Shown here: positions 56,261-64,000 of the stretch, in pieces
How the letters are laid out: the number at the start of each line of letters is the position of its first letter
Position numbering within the stretch: position 1 is the first letter of the stretch
DNA from: Bifidobacterium cuniculi
GTDB lineage: Bacteria; Actinomycetota; Actinomycetes; Actinomycetales; Bifidobacteriaceae
Assembly (NCBI RefSeq): GCF_000741575.1
Contig: NZ_JGYV01000017.1
Location: 1-64,000, forward strand
Direction: 5' to 3'
DNA length: 64,000 nt
Position numbers and translations under genes: made by a program
The notes under the pieces: generated by a model
What the model saw: only the letters and a program-made list of their open reading frames with translations
Told to the model about the DNA's origin: nothing
Database searches by the model: none

Positions 56261-57328
56261 GTGGCAGAAGGCACACAATTCGATGCCGAGGCGGTGGCCG
56301 AGTCGGTCGCCGAGGGCATCGCCGCAATCGAGCAGGCCTCCAGCATGGAGGAACTCAAGGCCATCAAGACCAGGTACGCCGGCGCCCAGTCGGCCATGAC
56401 CCTGGCGAGCAAGGCCATCGGGTCGCTGGACAAGGACAGCAAGAAGGAAGCCGGCAAGCTCATGGGCAAGCTGCGCGCCGACTTCGGTCGCGCCTACGGC
56501 ACCAAGGAGGCCGAGGTCAAGGCCGCCGAGGAAGCCGCGGAACTGGCGGCCGAGACGGTCGACATGACGCTGCCCGTCGCCCGCAAGCCACTCGGTGCGC
56601 GCCATCCGCTGCCCAAGCTCATGGAAGACGTGCAGGACTTCTTCGTCGGCATGGGCTGGCAGATCTCCGACGGCCCCGAGGTGGAGACCGAATGGTTCGA
56701 CTTCGATGCCCTGAACTTCGGCCCCGACCATCCGGCCCGCCAGATGCAGGACACCTTCTATGTCAAGGGCAACCAGGCCAAGGACGCCGCAGGCTTCGTC
56801 GGTTCCAACATGGTGCTGCGCACCCAGACGTCCTCCGACCAGGTGCGTGGCCTCATCGCGCACGGTGTGCCGCTGTACATCGCCTGCCCGGGCCGTGTCT
56901 TCCGTACCGACGAGCTTGACGCCACCCACACGCCCGTCTTCCACCAGGTCGAGGCGCTGGCGGTCGACAAGGGCCTGACCATGGCGGACCTCAAGGGCGT
57001 GCTCGACAAGCTGGCCGTGGCCATGTTCGGCCCCGAGGCCAAGAGCCGCCTGCGCCCGAGCTACTTCCCCTTCACCGAGCCGAGCGCCGAGCTCGACCTG
57101 TGGTTCCCTGACAAGAAGGGCGGTCCGGGCTGGATCGAATGGGGCGGCTGCGGCATGGTCAACCCGAACGTACTGCGTTCCGCCGGCATCGAGCCGGACG
57201 TCTACACCGGCTTCGCCTTCGGCGTGGGTGTGGAGCGTACCCTGCTGCTGCGCCATGACATCAACGACATGCACGACCTGGTCGAGGGCGACGTGCGATT
57301 CAGCGAACAATTCGTGATGGGGGAGTGA
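56261..57328 (+). CDS. pheS: phenylalanyl-tRNA synthetase alpha subunit
   Basis: 355 residues, class II synthetase catalytic subunit. N-terminal coiled-coil, then HPLPKLMEDVQDFFVGMGWQ, motif 2 with LRTQTSSDQVRGL, and the C-terminal motif 3 GFAFGVGVERTLLLRH. Forms the alpha2-beta2 enzyme with PheT. GTGAAAGG before GTG 56261 selects it; an in-frame start at 56234 would swallow that site. No T-box or attenuator was recognised upstream. The downstream pheT start is 10 bp past the stop. Confidence 0.95.
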   Translation: MAEGTQFDAEAVAESVAEGIAAIEQASSMEELKAIKTRYAGAQSAMTLASKAIGSLDKDSKKEAGKLMGKLRADFGRAYGTKEAEVKAAEEAAELAAETVDMTLPVARKPLGARHPLPKLMEDVQDFFVGMGWQISDGPEVETEWFDFDALNFGPDHPARQMQDTFYVKGNQAKDAAGFVGSNMVLRTQTSSDQVRGLIAHGVPLYIACPGRVFRTDELDATHTPVFHQVEALAVDKGLTMADLKGVLDKLAVAMFGPEAKSRLRPSYFPFTEPSAELDLWFPDKKGGPGWIEWGGCGMVNPNVLRSAGIEPDVYTGFAFGVGVERTLLLRHDINDMHDLVEGDVRFSEQFVMGE

Positions 57329-57337
57329 CCCGAGAAC

Positions 57338-59944
57338 ATGCCTATGGTAGATATTGATTGGCTCCGCGACCATGTGGACGTGCCGGAGGGCCTGACCTAC
57401 GAGCAGCTGGCCAAGGACCTCGTGCGCGTCGGCCTCGAGGAGGAGGAGATCCACCAGTCCCAGGTGACCGGTCCCATCGTGGTCGGCTACGTGGTGGACG
57501 CCACCCCCGAGCCGCAGAAGAACGGCAAGGTCATCAACTGGTGCCACGTCGACGTCGGCGACGAATACAACGACGTGGACGGGGACGGCAACAAGGTGCC
57601 GCGCGGCATCGTCTGCGGCGCCCCGAACATGCGCGCCGGCGAGAAGGTCGTCGTCACCCTGCCCGGTGCCGTCCTGCCCGGCGACTTCAGGATCGAGCCG
57701 CGCAAGACCTACGGGCACGTCTCCGACGGCATGTGCGCATCGGAACGCGAACTGGGACTGGGCGACAGCCACGACGGCATCATCCTGCTGGGGGACTACG
57801 GCTTCACCCCCGAGCAGGTGGAGGCCCTCAAGCCCGGCGACGACGTGATGCACCTGCTGCACCTCGACCAGCCGATCCTGGAGATCAACGTGACGCCCGA
57901 CCGCGGCTACGCCTTCTCCTACCGCGGCATCGCCCGCGAATTCCACAACTCCACCGGCGCCGAGTTCACCGACCCGGTGACCGACCTCGAGTCCCGCGCG
58001 CCGCACATCGAGGACCAGGAAGCCGGCAAGGGCGACATCGAGGTGATCGTCCAGGACGACAACCCGATCCGCGGCGTGGCGGGCTGCGACCGTTACTACG
58101 CGCGTGCCCTGCATGGCTACCGCCCGGGAAGCCCGACGCCCAACTGGATGCGCCGCCGCCTCACACGCGCCGGCATGCGTTCGCTGTCGCTGCCCGTGGA
58201 CGTGACCAACTACGTGATGATGGACATCGGACAGCCGATGCACGCCTACGACCTCGACAAGATCGAGGGACCCATCGTGGTGCGCCGTGCCCGCCAGGGC
58301 GAGACGCTCGTCACGCTCGACGGCAAGGAGCATGACCTCGACCCGGAGGACCTGCTCATCACCGACTCGCCCAATGGCGAGCAGGGGTCGCGCATCCTCG
58401 GCATCGCCGGCGTCATGGGCGGCCAGTACGGCGAAGTGACCGACGAGACCACGAACATCCTGCTCGAGGCCGCGCACTTCGACCAGGTGAGCATCGCACG
58501 TTCCTCGCGCCGCCACAAGATCCCCTCGGAAGCGGCACGACGCTTCGAACGCGGCGTCGACGACCAGATCCAGCCCGCGGCAGCCCAGCAGGCCGTCGAC
58601 CTGCTCGTGGAGTACGGCAACGCCACCGCATCCGACACCCCGCGCGACGTGGACGACACGCAGCGGCGCAAGCACATCGTGTTCAAGGCCAGCGAAGTGG
58701 AACGCGTGGCCGGCCTGGAGCTCGACCTCAACGAGATCAGCGCCATCCTCACCGACATCGGCTGCGCCCTGGGCGGCGGCGGCAACGGCGAGCTGACCGT
58801 GGTGCCGCCAAGCTGGCGCCCCGACCTGACCGAACCGTGCGACCTGGTCGAGGAAGTCGCCAGGATCTATGGCTACGACCGCATTCCCACGCGGGTGCCC
58901 AATGCCCCCGTGACCGGTCATGTGGGCCTGACCGCCGACCAGCTGCACCAGCGCCAAGTGGCGGACGAGCTTGCCCAGTACGGCATGGTGGAAACACTGA
59001 GCTACCCCTTCGTGGGACCTGCCGACTACAAGGCCTTCTCCATCGACGCACAGCAGGTGGAACCCGTCAGCGTGGAGATCGTCAACCCGCTGGCCGCCGA
59101 CCGTCCGTTCCTGCGCCGTGAGATCCTGCTCACCCTGGCACAGACCCTGCTGCGCAACGTGCACCGCGGCTTGGAGAATGTCTCCGTCTACGAGCTGGGC
59201 CATGTCTACCTGGCCGATCCCGACGCGCCGGCGATCCCGGCCCTGCCCGGCGGCGTGCTGCCGAGTGACGAGCAGCTGGCCGCCCTGGACGCCGGCCTGC
59301 CCGAGCAGCCGCTGCACGTTGCCGGCATGTTCACCGGCCTGGTCGAGGACAACGGCTGGTTGGGCGACAAGCGCCCCGCGGACTGGACCGATGCGGTCGA
59401 GGCAGTGCGCCGCATCGGCGCATGCCTGGGCGCGGACCTCACCCTCGAGCAGCCCGACGCACAGGCAGTGCCCGCGCAATGGCATCCGGGGCGCATGGCC
59501 CATGTGATGGCCGGCGAGGTGCCGGTCGGCATGGTCGGCGAACTCCACCCCCATGTGGACGACGCCCTCGGGCTGCCCCACCACACCGCTGCCTTCGAAC
59601 TGGACCTGACCACCCTGTTCTCCACGCTGAGCAACAAGCCGGTGCGGGCCAAGCCGATCTCCACCTTCCCGCTGGTTAGGCAGGACCTCGCGTTCACGCT
59701 GCCGCAGGACGTCACCGCCGCGCAGCTCAAGGCAGCCATCGAGGAAGGCGCCGGCGACGTGCTCGAATCCATCGAGCTGTTCGACGTATACACAGGCGAC
59801 CAGGTGGGCGAGGGCATGAAGTCCCTGGCCTACGCCGTCACCTTCCGTGCCCCCGACCGTACGCTCACGGCGCAGGACAACGAGGCGACCAGGGCGCGTA
59901 TCGTGGAACGTACCGCACTCCTGGGTGCGCAACTGCGCGCCTAG
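57338..59944 (+). CDS. pheT: phenylalanyl-tRNA synthetase beta subunit
   Basis: 868 residues. Domains: tRNA-binding EMAP-like region (GPIVVGYVVD; KVINWCHVDVG), B3/4 editing domain (DRGYAFSYRGIARE; DRYYARAL), B5 domain, the class II-like fold and a C-terminal FDX-ACB domain (STFPLVRQDLAFTLP). The editing domain clears Tyr-tRNA(Phe). About 70 residues longer than the E. coli subunit, as in other actinobacteria. ATG 57338 or 57344 are both possible. Confidence 0.95.
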   Translation: MPMVDIDWLRDHVDVPEGLTYEQLAKDLVRVGLEEEEIHQSQVTGPIVVGYVVDATPEPQKNGKVINWCHVDVGDEYNDVDGDGNKVPRGIVCGAPNMRAGEKVVVTLPGAVLPGDFRIEPRKTYGHVSDGMCASERELGLGDSHDGIILLGDYGFTPEQVEALKPGDDVMHLLHLDQPILEINVTPDRGYAFSYRGIAREFHNSTGAEFTDPVTDLESRAPHIEDQEAGKGDIEVIVQDDNPIRGVAGCDRYYARALHGYRPGSPTPNWMRRRLTRAGMRSLSLPVDVTNYVMMDIGQPMHAYDLDKIEGPIVVRRARQGETLVTLDGKEHDLDPEDLLITDSPNGEQGSRILGIAGVMGGQYGEVTDETTNILLEAAHFDQVSIARSSRRHKIPSEAARRFERGVDDQIQPAAAQQAVDLLVEYGNATASDTPRDVDDTQRRKHIVFKASEVERVAGLELDLNEISAILTDIGCALGGGGNGELTVVPPSWRPDLTEPCDLVEEVARIYGYDRIPTRVPNAPVTGHVGLTADQLHQRQVADELAQYGMVETLSYPFVGPADYKAFSIDAQQVEPVSVEIVNPLAADRPFLRREILLTLAQTLLRNVHRGLENVSVYELGHVYLADPDAPAIPALPGGVLPSDEQLAALDAGLPEQPLHVAGMFTGLVEDNGWLGDKRPADWTDAVEAVRRIGACLGADLTLEQPDAQAVPAQWHPGRMAHVMAGEVPVGMVGELHPHVDDALGLPHHTAAFELDLTTLFSTLSNKPVRAKPISTFPLVRQDLAFTLPQDVTAAQLKAAIEEGAGDVLESIELFDVYTGDQVGEGMKSLAYAVTFRAPDRTLTAQDNEATRARIVERTALLGAQLRA

Positions 59945-59968
59945 GGCCGATCCGAGCGCAAAGGAACC

Positions 59969-60682
59969 ATGATGAACGAACCGGACGAGACCCAGCCCAC
60001 CCAGGCCGACGAAGGGAACCGTCCGGTCGTTCCATCGAAGGCGTCGTCCGTCCACGACACCCCGGTGGCCCGGCAGCAACCGGAGTTCGGCCAGTATGCC
60101 AAGCGCCCGTACGGCGCCATGGACTCCCAGTTCCCGGACGACTACGACCCCTATCTCTTCGGACGCCCCGATCCCGCGCCCGAGACGCCGACCGCACAGG
60201 CTCCCGCCCAAGGTGCCGCGCAGCCTTCTCCCCGGCAGCCTGATGGCAACGGGCAGCAGTGGCAGTCGGGCATGCCGCAGATGCCGTACCGCATCGAGCC
60301 CATCGATCCCGACGACCCGCAGCGCAATCCTTTCTATGGTCGTTGGGATGGCTGGGCAGTCATCTCATTCCTGATGGCCCTGTTCATCCCATGCCCGATC
60401 CTGCCGGCCGTCCTCGGCGCCATCAGCATGCGCCGCACCAAGGTGCTCCACATGAAAGGCCGCGGACTGGCGATTGCCGCCGTGGCCATCAACGTCCTGT
60501 ATTCCCTGGTGGTGTTCTACTGCATGGCCAAGGGCATCACCATGGACCAACTGCTCGGGCAGATGGCCCAGTGGGCCGGCTTGCCCGATCCCTCCGCCTC
60601 ACCCTCGTCCTCACCCAGCACTTCCACGCCCGGCACCACGCCGACGCCTTCCGCCAGCGGCGATGGCGCCCTGAGCGCGTGA
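59969..60682 (+). CDS. DUF4190-type membrane protein
   Basis: 237 residues. The first 110 are Pro/Gln/Asp-rich and disordered. Then WAVISFLMALFIPCPILPAVLG and AIAAVAINVLYSLVVFYCMA are two membrane segments with the DUF4190 look (ISMRRTKVLHMKGRGLAIA between them). A Ser/Pro/Thr-rich tail follows. Function unknown. It lies between pheT and argC on the same strand. Confidence 0.7.
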   Translation: MMNEPDETQPTQADEGNRPVVPSKASSVHDTPVARQQPEFGQYAKRPYGAMDSQFPDDYDPYLFGRPDPAPETPTAQAPAQGAAQPSPRQPDGNGQQWQSGMPQMPYRIEPIDPDDPQRNPFYGRWDGWAVISFLMALFIPCPILPAVLGAISMRRTKVLHMKGRGLAIAAVAINVLYSLVVFYCMAKGITMDQLLGQMAQWAGLPDPSASPSSSPSTSTPGTTPTPSASGDGALSA

Positions 60683-60703
60683 CGGTTTTCCCGGACGCCA
60701 TTA

Positions 60704-60739
60704 TGCATAGTTATGCAATGTACTGCATAATGTGTATGC
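60704..60739 (+). promoter_or_regulatory. pair of ArgR-like boxes upstream of argC
   Basis: TGCATAGTTATGCA (60704-60717, a near-perfect palindrome) and TGCATAATGTGTATGC (60724-60739), about 20 bp apart. This is the actinobacterial arginine repressor motif and placement. The second box overlaps a possible -10 (CATAAT, 60726-60731). Regulation by arginine through ArgR is inferred. Confidence 0.7.
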
Positions 60740-60771
60740 TTGTGGCAACACCTGATTGACCGGGAGCCAAC

Positions 60772-61866
60772 ATGAACACATACAGCGTCGCCATTGCGGG
60801 AGCCACCGGCTATGCCGGCGGCGAAGCCATGCGCATCCTCGCCACCCATCCGAACTTCCGGGTGACCTGCGTCACCGGGCATTCCACCGTCGGCCAGCGG
60901 CTCGGGGAACTCCAGCCGCACATCACGCCCTTGGCGGACCTGGTCGTGCAGGACACCACGCCGGAGAACCTCAACGGCCACGACGTCGTCATCCTCGCGT
61001 TGCCCCATGGCGCCTCCGGTGCCCTGGCGGAGCAGCTCGACCCGGACGTGACGGTCGTCGACCTCGGCGCCGACCATCGCCTCGAGGAACGGCGGGCCTG
61101 GGACGACTACTACGGCGGCGACTTCCACGAACACTGGACCTACGGCATGCCCGAGCTCATCGTCGGACGGAATGCCGACGGTGGCTATGTGCGGCAGCGC
61201 GGACGTCTCGCCGGCGCCACGCGCATCGCAGGGCCGGGCTGCAACGTGACGGCAGTCACCTTGGCTACGCAGCCGGCCGTCGCGCAGGGCATCGTCGATC
61301 CCAAGAGCATCGTCGCCACCTTGGCCGTGGGATACTCGGGAGCCGGCAAAAGCCTCAAGCGCACCGACCTCCTGGCCTCGGAGGCATTCAACTCCGCCGT
61401 GCCCTACTCGGTCGGCGGCACCCACCGCCACATTCCCGAGATCCTGCAGAACCTGGCGCACGCAGCCGGCCTGGAGGCGGCCGACGCAGACCGCCTCTCC
61501 CTGGCCTTCACCCCCGTGCTGGTACCGATGTCGCGCGGCATCATGGCCTGCGTCACCGCCACCTTGGACAACGGGGCGCTGGACATGTCCGACGACGAGA
61601 TCCACGCCATCTGGGAGCGGGCCTACGCAGGGCAGGGATTCATCACCGTCCTGCCGCAGGGCACCATGCCGGCCACCCAGAACGTACTCGGCTCCAATGC
61701 CGCGCACCTGCAGGTGGCCGTCGACCGCCGCAGCCGCACCCTGCACGCCTTCGCCGCCATCGACAACCTCAACAGGGGCACGGCTGGCCAGGCAGTGCAG
61801 TCATTGAACCTCGCCTTCGGACTGAACGAGGAAACCGGATTGAACAAGATCGGAGTGGCACCATGA
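60772..61866 (+). CDS. argC: N-acetyl-gamma-glutamyl-phosphate reductase
   Basis: 364 residues, second reductive step of arginine synthesis (NADPH). Rossmann motif VAIAGATGYAGGE at the start, active-site cysteine in AGPGCNVTA, and the C-terminal QGTMPATQNVLGSN and FAAIDNLNRGTAGQA signature. GGGAG precedes the ATG. It begins the arg operon under the ArgR-like boxes and overlaps argJ by 4 bp. Confidence 0.97.
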   Translation: MNTYSVAIAGATGYAGGEAMRILATHPNFRVTCVTGHSTVGQRLGELQPHITPLADLVVQDTTPENLNGHDVVILALPHGASGALAEQLDPDVTVVDLGADHRLEERRAWDDYYGGDFHEHWTYGMPELIVGRNADGGYVRQRGRLAGATRIAGPGCNVTAVTLATQPAVAQGIVDPKSIVATLAVGYSGAGKSLKRTDLLASEAFNSAVPYSVGGTHRHIPEILQNLAHAAGLEAADADRLSLAFTPVLVPMSRGIMACVTATLDNGALDMSDDEIHAIWERAYAGQGFITVLPQGTMPATQNVLGSNAAHLQVAVDRRSRTLHAFAAIDNLNRGTAGQAVQSLNLAFGLNEETGLNKIGVAP

Positions 61867-63032
61867 GCGTAACCTTCCCCAAGGGATTCCAGGCAGCCGG
61901 CGTCGATACCGGCATCAGCGCGGCCGACAAGCCGGACGTCGCGCTCGTCGTCAACCAAGGACCGCAGTTCGCGGCCGCCGGCGTGTTCACTACGAACCGG
62001 TTCTGCGCCGCCCCCGTGCAGTGGAGCCGCAAGGCCGTGGCGGACGGCGACATCCACGCCGTCATCCTCAACTCCGGGGGCGCCAACGCCTGCACCGGCG
62101 AGGAAGGCTACGCCCAGTCCGAGCGGACCGCCGACTTCGTCGCCTCGCTGCTCAAGGTCGCCCCGGATCAGGTGGCCGTCTGCTCCACCGGCCTGATCGG
62201 CGAGCTCCTGCCACTGGACAAGGTCCTCGACGGGGCCCGTGAGGCTTACGGACGGCTCGCGGATTCCGCCGAAGCCGGCGCGGACGCAGCCCATGCCATC
62301 ATGACCACCGACACCAAGCCGAAGGTCGCCACCCGCTTGGGTTCGAACGGCTTCCGCGTCGGGGCCATGGTCAAGGGATCGGGCATGATCGCCCCACAGC
62401 TGGCCACCATGCTCTGCGTCATCACCACCGACGCCGTGGTGAGCCCCGGACAGCTGCAGGCTGCCCTGGGCGCCGCCGCCGACACCTCCTTCAACCGCAT
62501 CGACGTGGACGGATGCATGTCCACCAACGATACGGTGCTCCTCCTGGCCTCGGGTGCCTCCGGCCTGGAGCCCGACCCGGACGAGTTCAATGCGCTCATC
62601 GCCGACATCTGCGCCGACCTGGCCGGCCAGATCATCGGTGACGGCGAGGGCATGAGCCATACCATCGCCATCACGGTCAAGGGCGCCACCAGCGAGGATG
62701 CGGCGCTGGCCTGCGGCCGCGCCGTCGCCGCTTCCAACCTGCTCAAGTGCGCCATCAGCGGAAACGACCCGAACTGGGGGCGCATCGTCAGCTCCCTGGG
62801 AACCGTGCCGGAGGACGTAGCCCCCTACGACCCCGACCGGGTGTGCGTGGACGTCAACGGCGTGCGCATCTGCGACGGCGGCAAACCGGGCCGCGACCGC
62901 AGCGAGGTGGACATGACGCCCGTCGACATCCACATCGACATCGACCTCAACGCGGGTGACCGTGAAGCGACCGTCTGGACGGACGACCTGACCCACGAAT
63001 ACGTACACATCAACGCCGACTACGAAAGCTGA
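61863..63032 (+). CDS. argJ: glutamate N-acetyltransferase / amino-acid acetyltransferase
   Basis: 389 residues. Recycles the acetyl group from N-acetylornithine to glutamate. Self-cleaving Ntn-like enzyme: [14 protein letters not shown] carries the ATML site at which Thr becomes the N-terminal nucleophile of the beta chain. Conserved ends [10 protein letters not shown] near the start and [13 protein letters not shown] near the end are present. ATG overlaps the argC stop (ATGA). Whether it is mono- or bifunctional cannot be told. Confidence 0.97.
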   Translation: MSVTFPKGFQAAGVDTGISAADKPDVALVVNQGPQFAAAGVFTTNRFCAAPVQWSRKAVADGDIHAVILNSGGANACTGEEGYAQSERTADFVASLLKVAPDQVAVCSTGLIGELLPLDKVLDGAREAYGRLADSAEAGADAAHAIMTTDTKPKVATRLGSNGFRVGAMVKGSGMIAPQLATMLCVITTDAVVSPGQLQAALGAAADTSFNRIDVDGCMSTNDTVLLLASGASGLEPDPDEFNALIADICADLAGQIIGDGEGMSHTIAITVKGATSEDAALACGRAVAASNLLKCAISGNDPNWGRIVSSLGTVPEDVAPYDPDRVCVDVNGVRICDGGKPGRDRSEVDMTPVDIHIDIDLNAGDREATVWTDDLTHEYVHINADYES

Positions 63033-63040
63033 GTGAACCA

Positions 63041-63997
63041 ATGACTGCCGAACTGCGCGGACCCGGGTACCATCTGGACGTGCATACCGACCTGCGCCCC
63101 GACCAGAAATCCGAGGTCCTCATCGAGGCTCTGCCCTGGCTCGAGGAGTTCTACGGCAAGACCATCGTCATCAAGTACGGCGGCAATGCCATGGTCGACG
63201 ACCACCTCAAGGAATGCTTCGCCGAGGACATGGTCTTCCTGCGCCAGGTGGGGCTGCATCCCGTGGTCGTGCACGGCGGCGGCCCCCAGATTTCCCACAT
63301 GCTCTCCGCGCTCGGCATCCACTCCGAATTCAGGGGCGGCCTGCGCGTTACCACGCCCGAGGCCATGGACGTGGTACGCATGGTACTCACCGGCAAGGTC
63401 TCTCGTGAACTGGTCGGACTCATCAATGCGCACGGCCCCTATGCCGTCGGCCTGTCCGGGGAGGACGCCGCGTTGTTCTCCGCCGCACAGCGCATGCCGG
63501 TCATCGACGGCAAGGCCACCGACATCGGCCTGGTCGGCGACGTCACCGCCGTGGACGCATCCGCGGTCGTCGACCTCATCCACGCCGGCCGCATCCCGGT
63601 CGTCTCCTCGGTCGCCCCCAACGAGGACGACGCCACCGAAGTGCTCAACGTGAACGCCGACTCCGCCGCGGCCGCCCTGGCCACCGCCCTGGGGGCGCAT
63701 AAGCTCGTCATCCTCACGGATGTCGACGGACTGTACGCCGACTGGCCCGACCGCAACTCCCTGGTCGGGCGCATCGGCAGCGACGACCTGCGCGACATGC
63801 TGCCGGAACTCGAATCCGGCATGCGCCCGAAGATGGAGGCATGCATCCGCGCCATCGAAGGAGGTGTGCAGCAGGCCCACATCATCGACGGCCGCAAGCC
63901 GCATTCCATCCTGAACGAGATCTTCACCAGCGCCGGCATCGGCACGATGGTGGAACCGGGCGAAGGCCTGGAGATGAGGAGTTCCTATGCACACTGA
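63041..63997 (+). CDS. argB: acetylglutamate kinase
   Basis: 318 residues. [10 protein letters not shown] near residue 45, [31 protein letters not shown], then [11 protein letters not shown] and [14 protein letters not shown], all typical. The N-terminal segment before the amino-acid kinase fold suggests the arginine-sensitive type of the enzyme. It starts 8 bp past argJ. The last 11 bp overlap the start of the next gene. Confidence 0.97.
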   Translation: MTAELRGPGYHLDVHTDLRPDQKSEVLIEALPWLEEFYGKTIVIKYGGNAMVDDHLKECFAEDMVFLRQVGLHPVVVHGGGPQISHMLSALGIHSEFRGGLRVTTPEAMDVVRMVLTGKVSRELVGLINAHGPYAVGLSGEDAALFSAAQRMPVIDGKATDIGLVGDVTAVDASAVVDLIHAGRIPVVSSVAPNEDDATEVLNVNADSAAAALATALGAHKLVILTDVDGLYADWPDRNSLVGRIGSDDLRDMLPELESGMRPKMEACIRAIEGGVQQAHIIDGRKPHSILNEIFTSAGIGTMVEPGEGLEMRSSYAH

Positions 63998-64000
63998 ACA
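63987..64000 (+). CDS. argD: start of next gene, probably argD (acetylornithine aminotransferase), cut by window edge
   Basis: GAGGA six bases before ATG 63987, overlapping the end of argB by 11 bp; only M-H-T-E can be read. The identity rests solely on the usual argC-J-B-D order. Confidence 0.5.

Noticed and set aside
55472..60211. 1579-codon open frame antisense to trmH, pheS and pheT
   Set aside because: It is the reverse-strand shadow of GC-rich codons; the plus strand has three well-known genes with full motifs, and the antisense product is repetitive His/Gly/Val/Leu without any domain.

Overview
The window looks like chromosomal DNA of a high-GC actinobacterium, most probably Bifidobacterium or a close relative in the Bifidobacteriaceae. 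Reasons: pheS-pheT sits directly before an argC-argJ-argB cluster, the DUF4191/DUF3043/glnA block is present, the NAD-dependent DNA ligase is unusually long (about 863 residues), polyphosphate glucokinase is present, and ECF vitamin transporters are fused. All of this rests on recognising protein sequences by eye; no search was run.

Layout. 1-2.5 kb: a deoxynucleoside kinase, a PnuC-type transporter, and TenA under a TPP riboswitch. 2.8-5.8 kb: a riboflavin ECF transporter (RibU plus an A-A-T fusion) under an FMN riboswitch. 6.0-16.7 kb: polyphosphate glucokinase, an aminotransferase, an orphan ABC ATPase, a large membrane protein, a TPR protein and LigA. 17.0-18.1 kb: Mrp.

18.29-33.89 kb: a composite integrative island in the 3' end of glnA. 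It is bounded by a 13-bp direct repeat, with paired integrase arm-type repeats just inside each end. Integrase 1 belongs to the outer island. Inside is a replicon-like module: two HTH proteins, an XRE repressor with a dyad operator, integrase 2, an SF3 helicase followed by a PrimPol-like domain (the reverse of the common order), a small HTH protein and an iteron cluster. The right half carries a Ser/Thr kinase-like protein and a type III restriction-modification pair, a probable defence cargo. The terminator that presumably served glnA is stranded about 15.6 kb away on the other side of the island.

33.9-40.1 kb: glnA, DUF4191, lpdA, DUF3043 and an M20 dipeptidase. 40.2-46.6 kb: a compact cluster that resembles a regulated secreted-peptide (possibly bacteriocin or pheromone) system. 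It has a 56-residue pre-peptide, a histidine kinase, a LuxR-type response regulator, a lipoprotein, an 81-residue mature secreted protein, and a divergent three-gene set (peptidoglycan-binding anchor, ABC ATPase, ABC permease). Dyad operators lie between facing promoters. 46.7-50 kb: a TPP riboswitch, YkoE and a second fused ECF A-A-T protein. 50-55 kb: a nucleotidyltransferase, an esterase, a DNA glycosylase and a MacB-like ABC transporter. 55.3-64 kb: an rRNA/tRNA methyltransferase, pheST, a DUF4190 protein, two ArgR-like boxes, then argC, argJ, argB and the first codons of probable argD.

Three vitamin loci (FMN-controlled RibU; TPP-controlled TenA; TPP-controlled YkoE) plus PnuC suggest an organism that salvages riboflavin, thiamin precursors and nicotinamide riboside. 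Several genes appear to start leaderless, with a -10 box 6-8 nt before the start codon. No rRNA, tRNA or CRISPR array was recognised.
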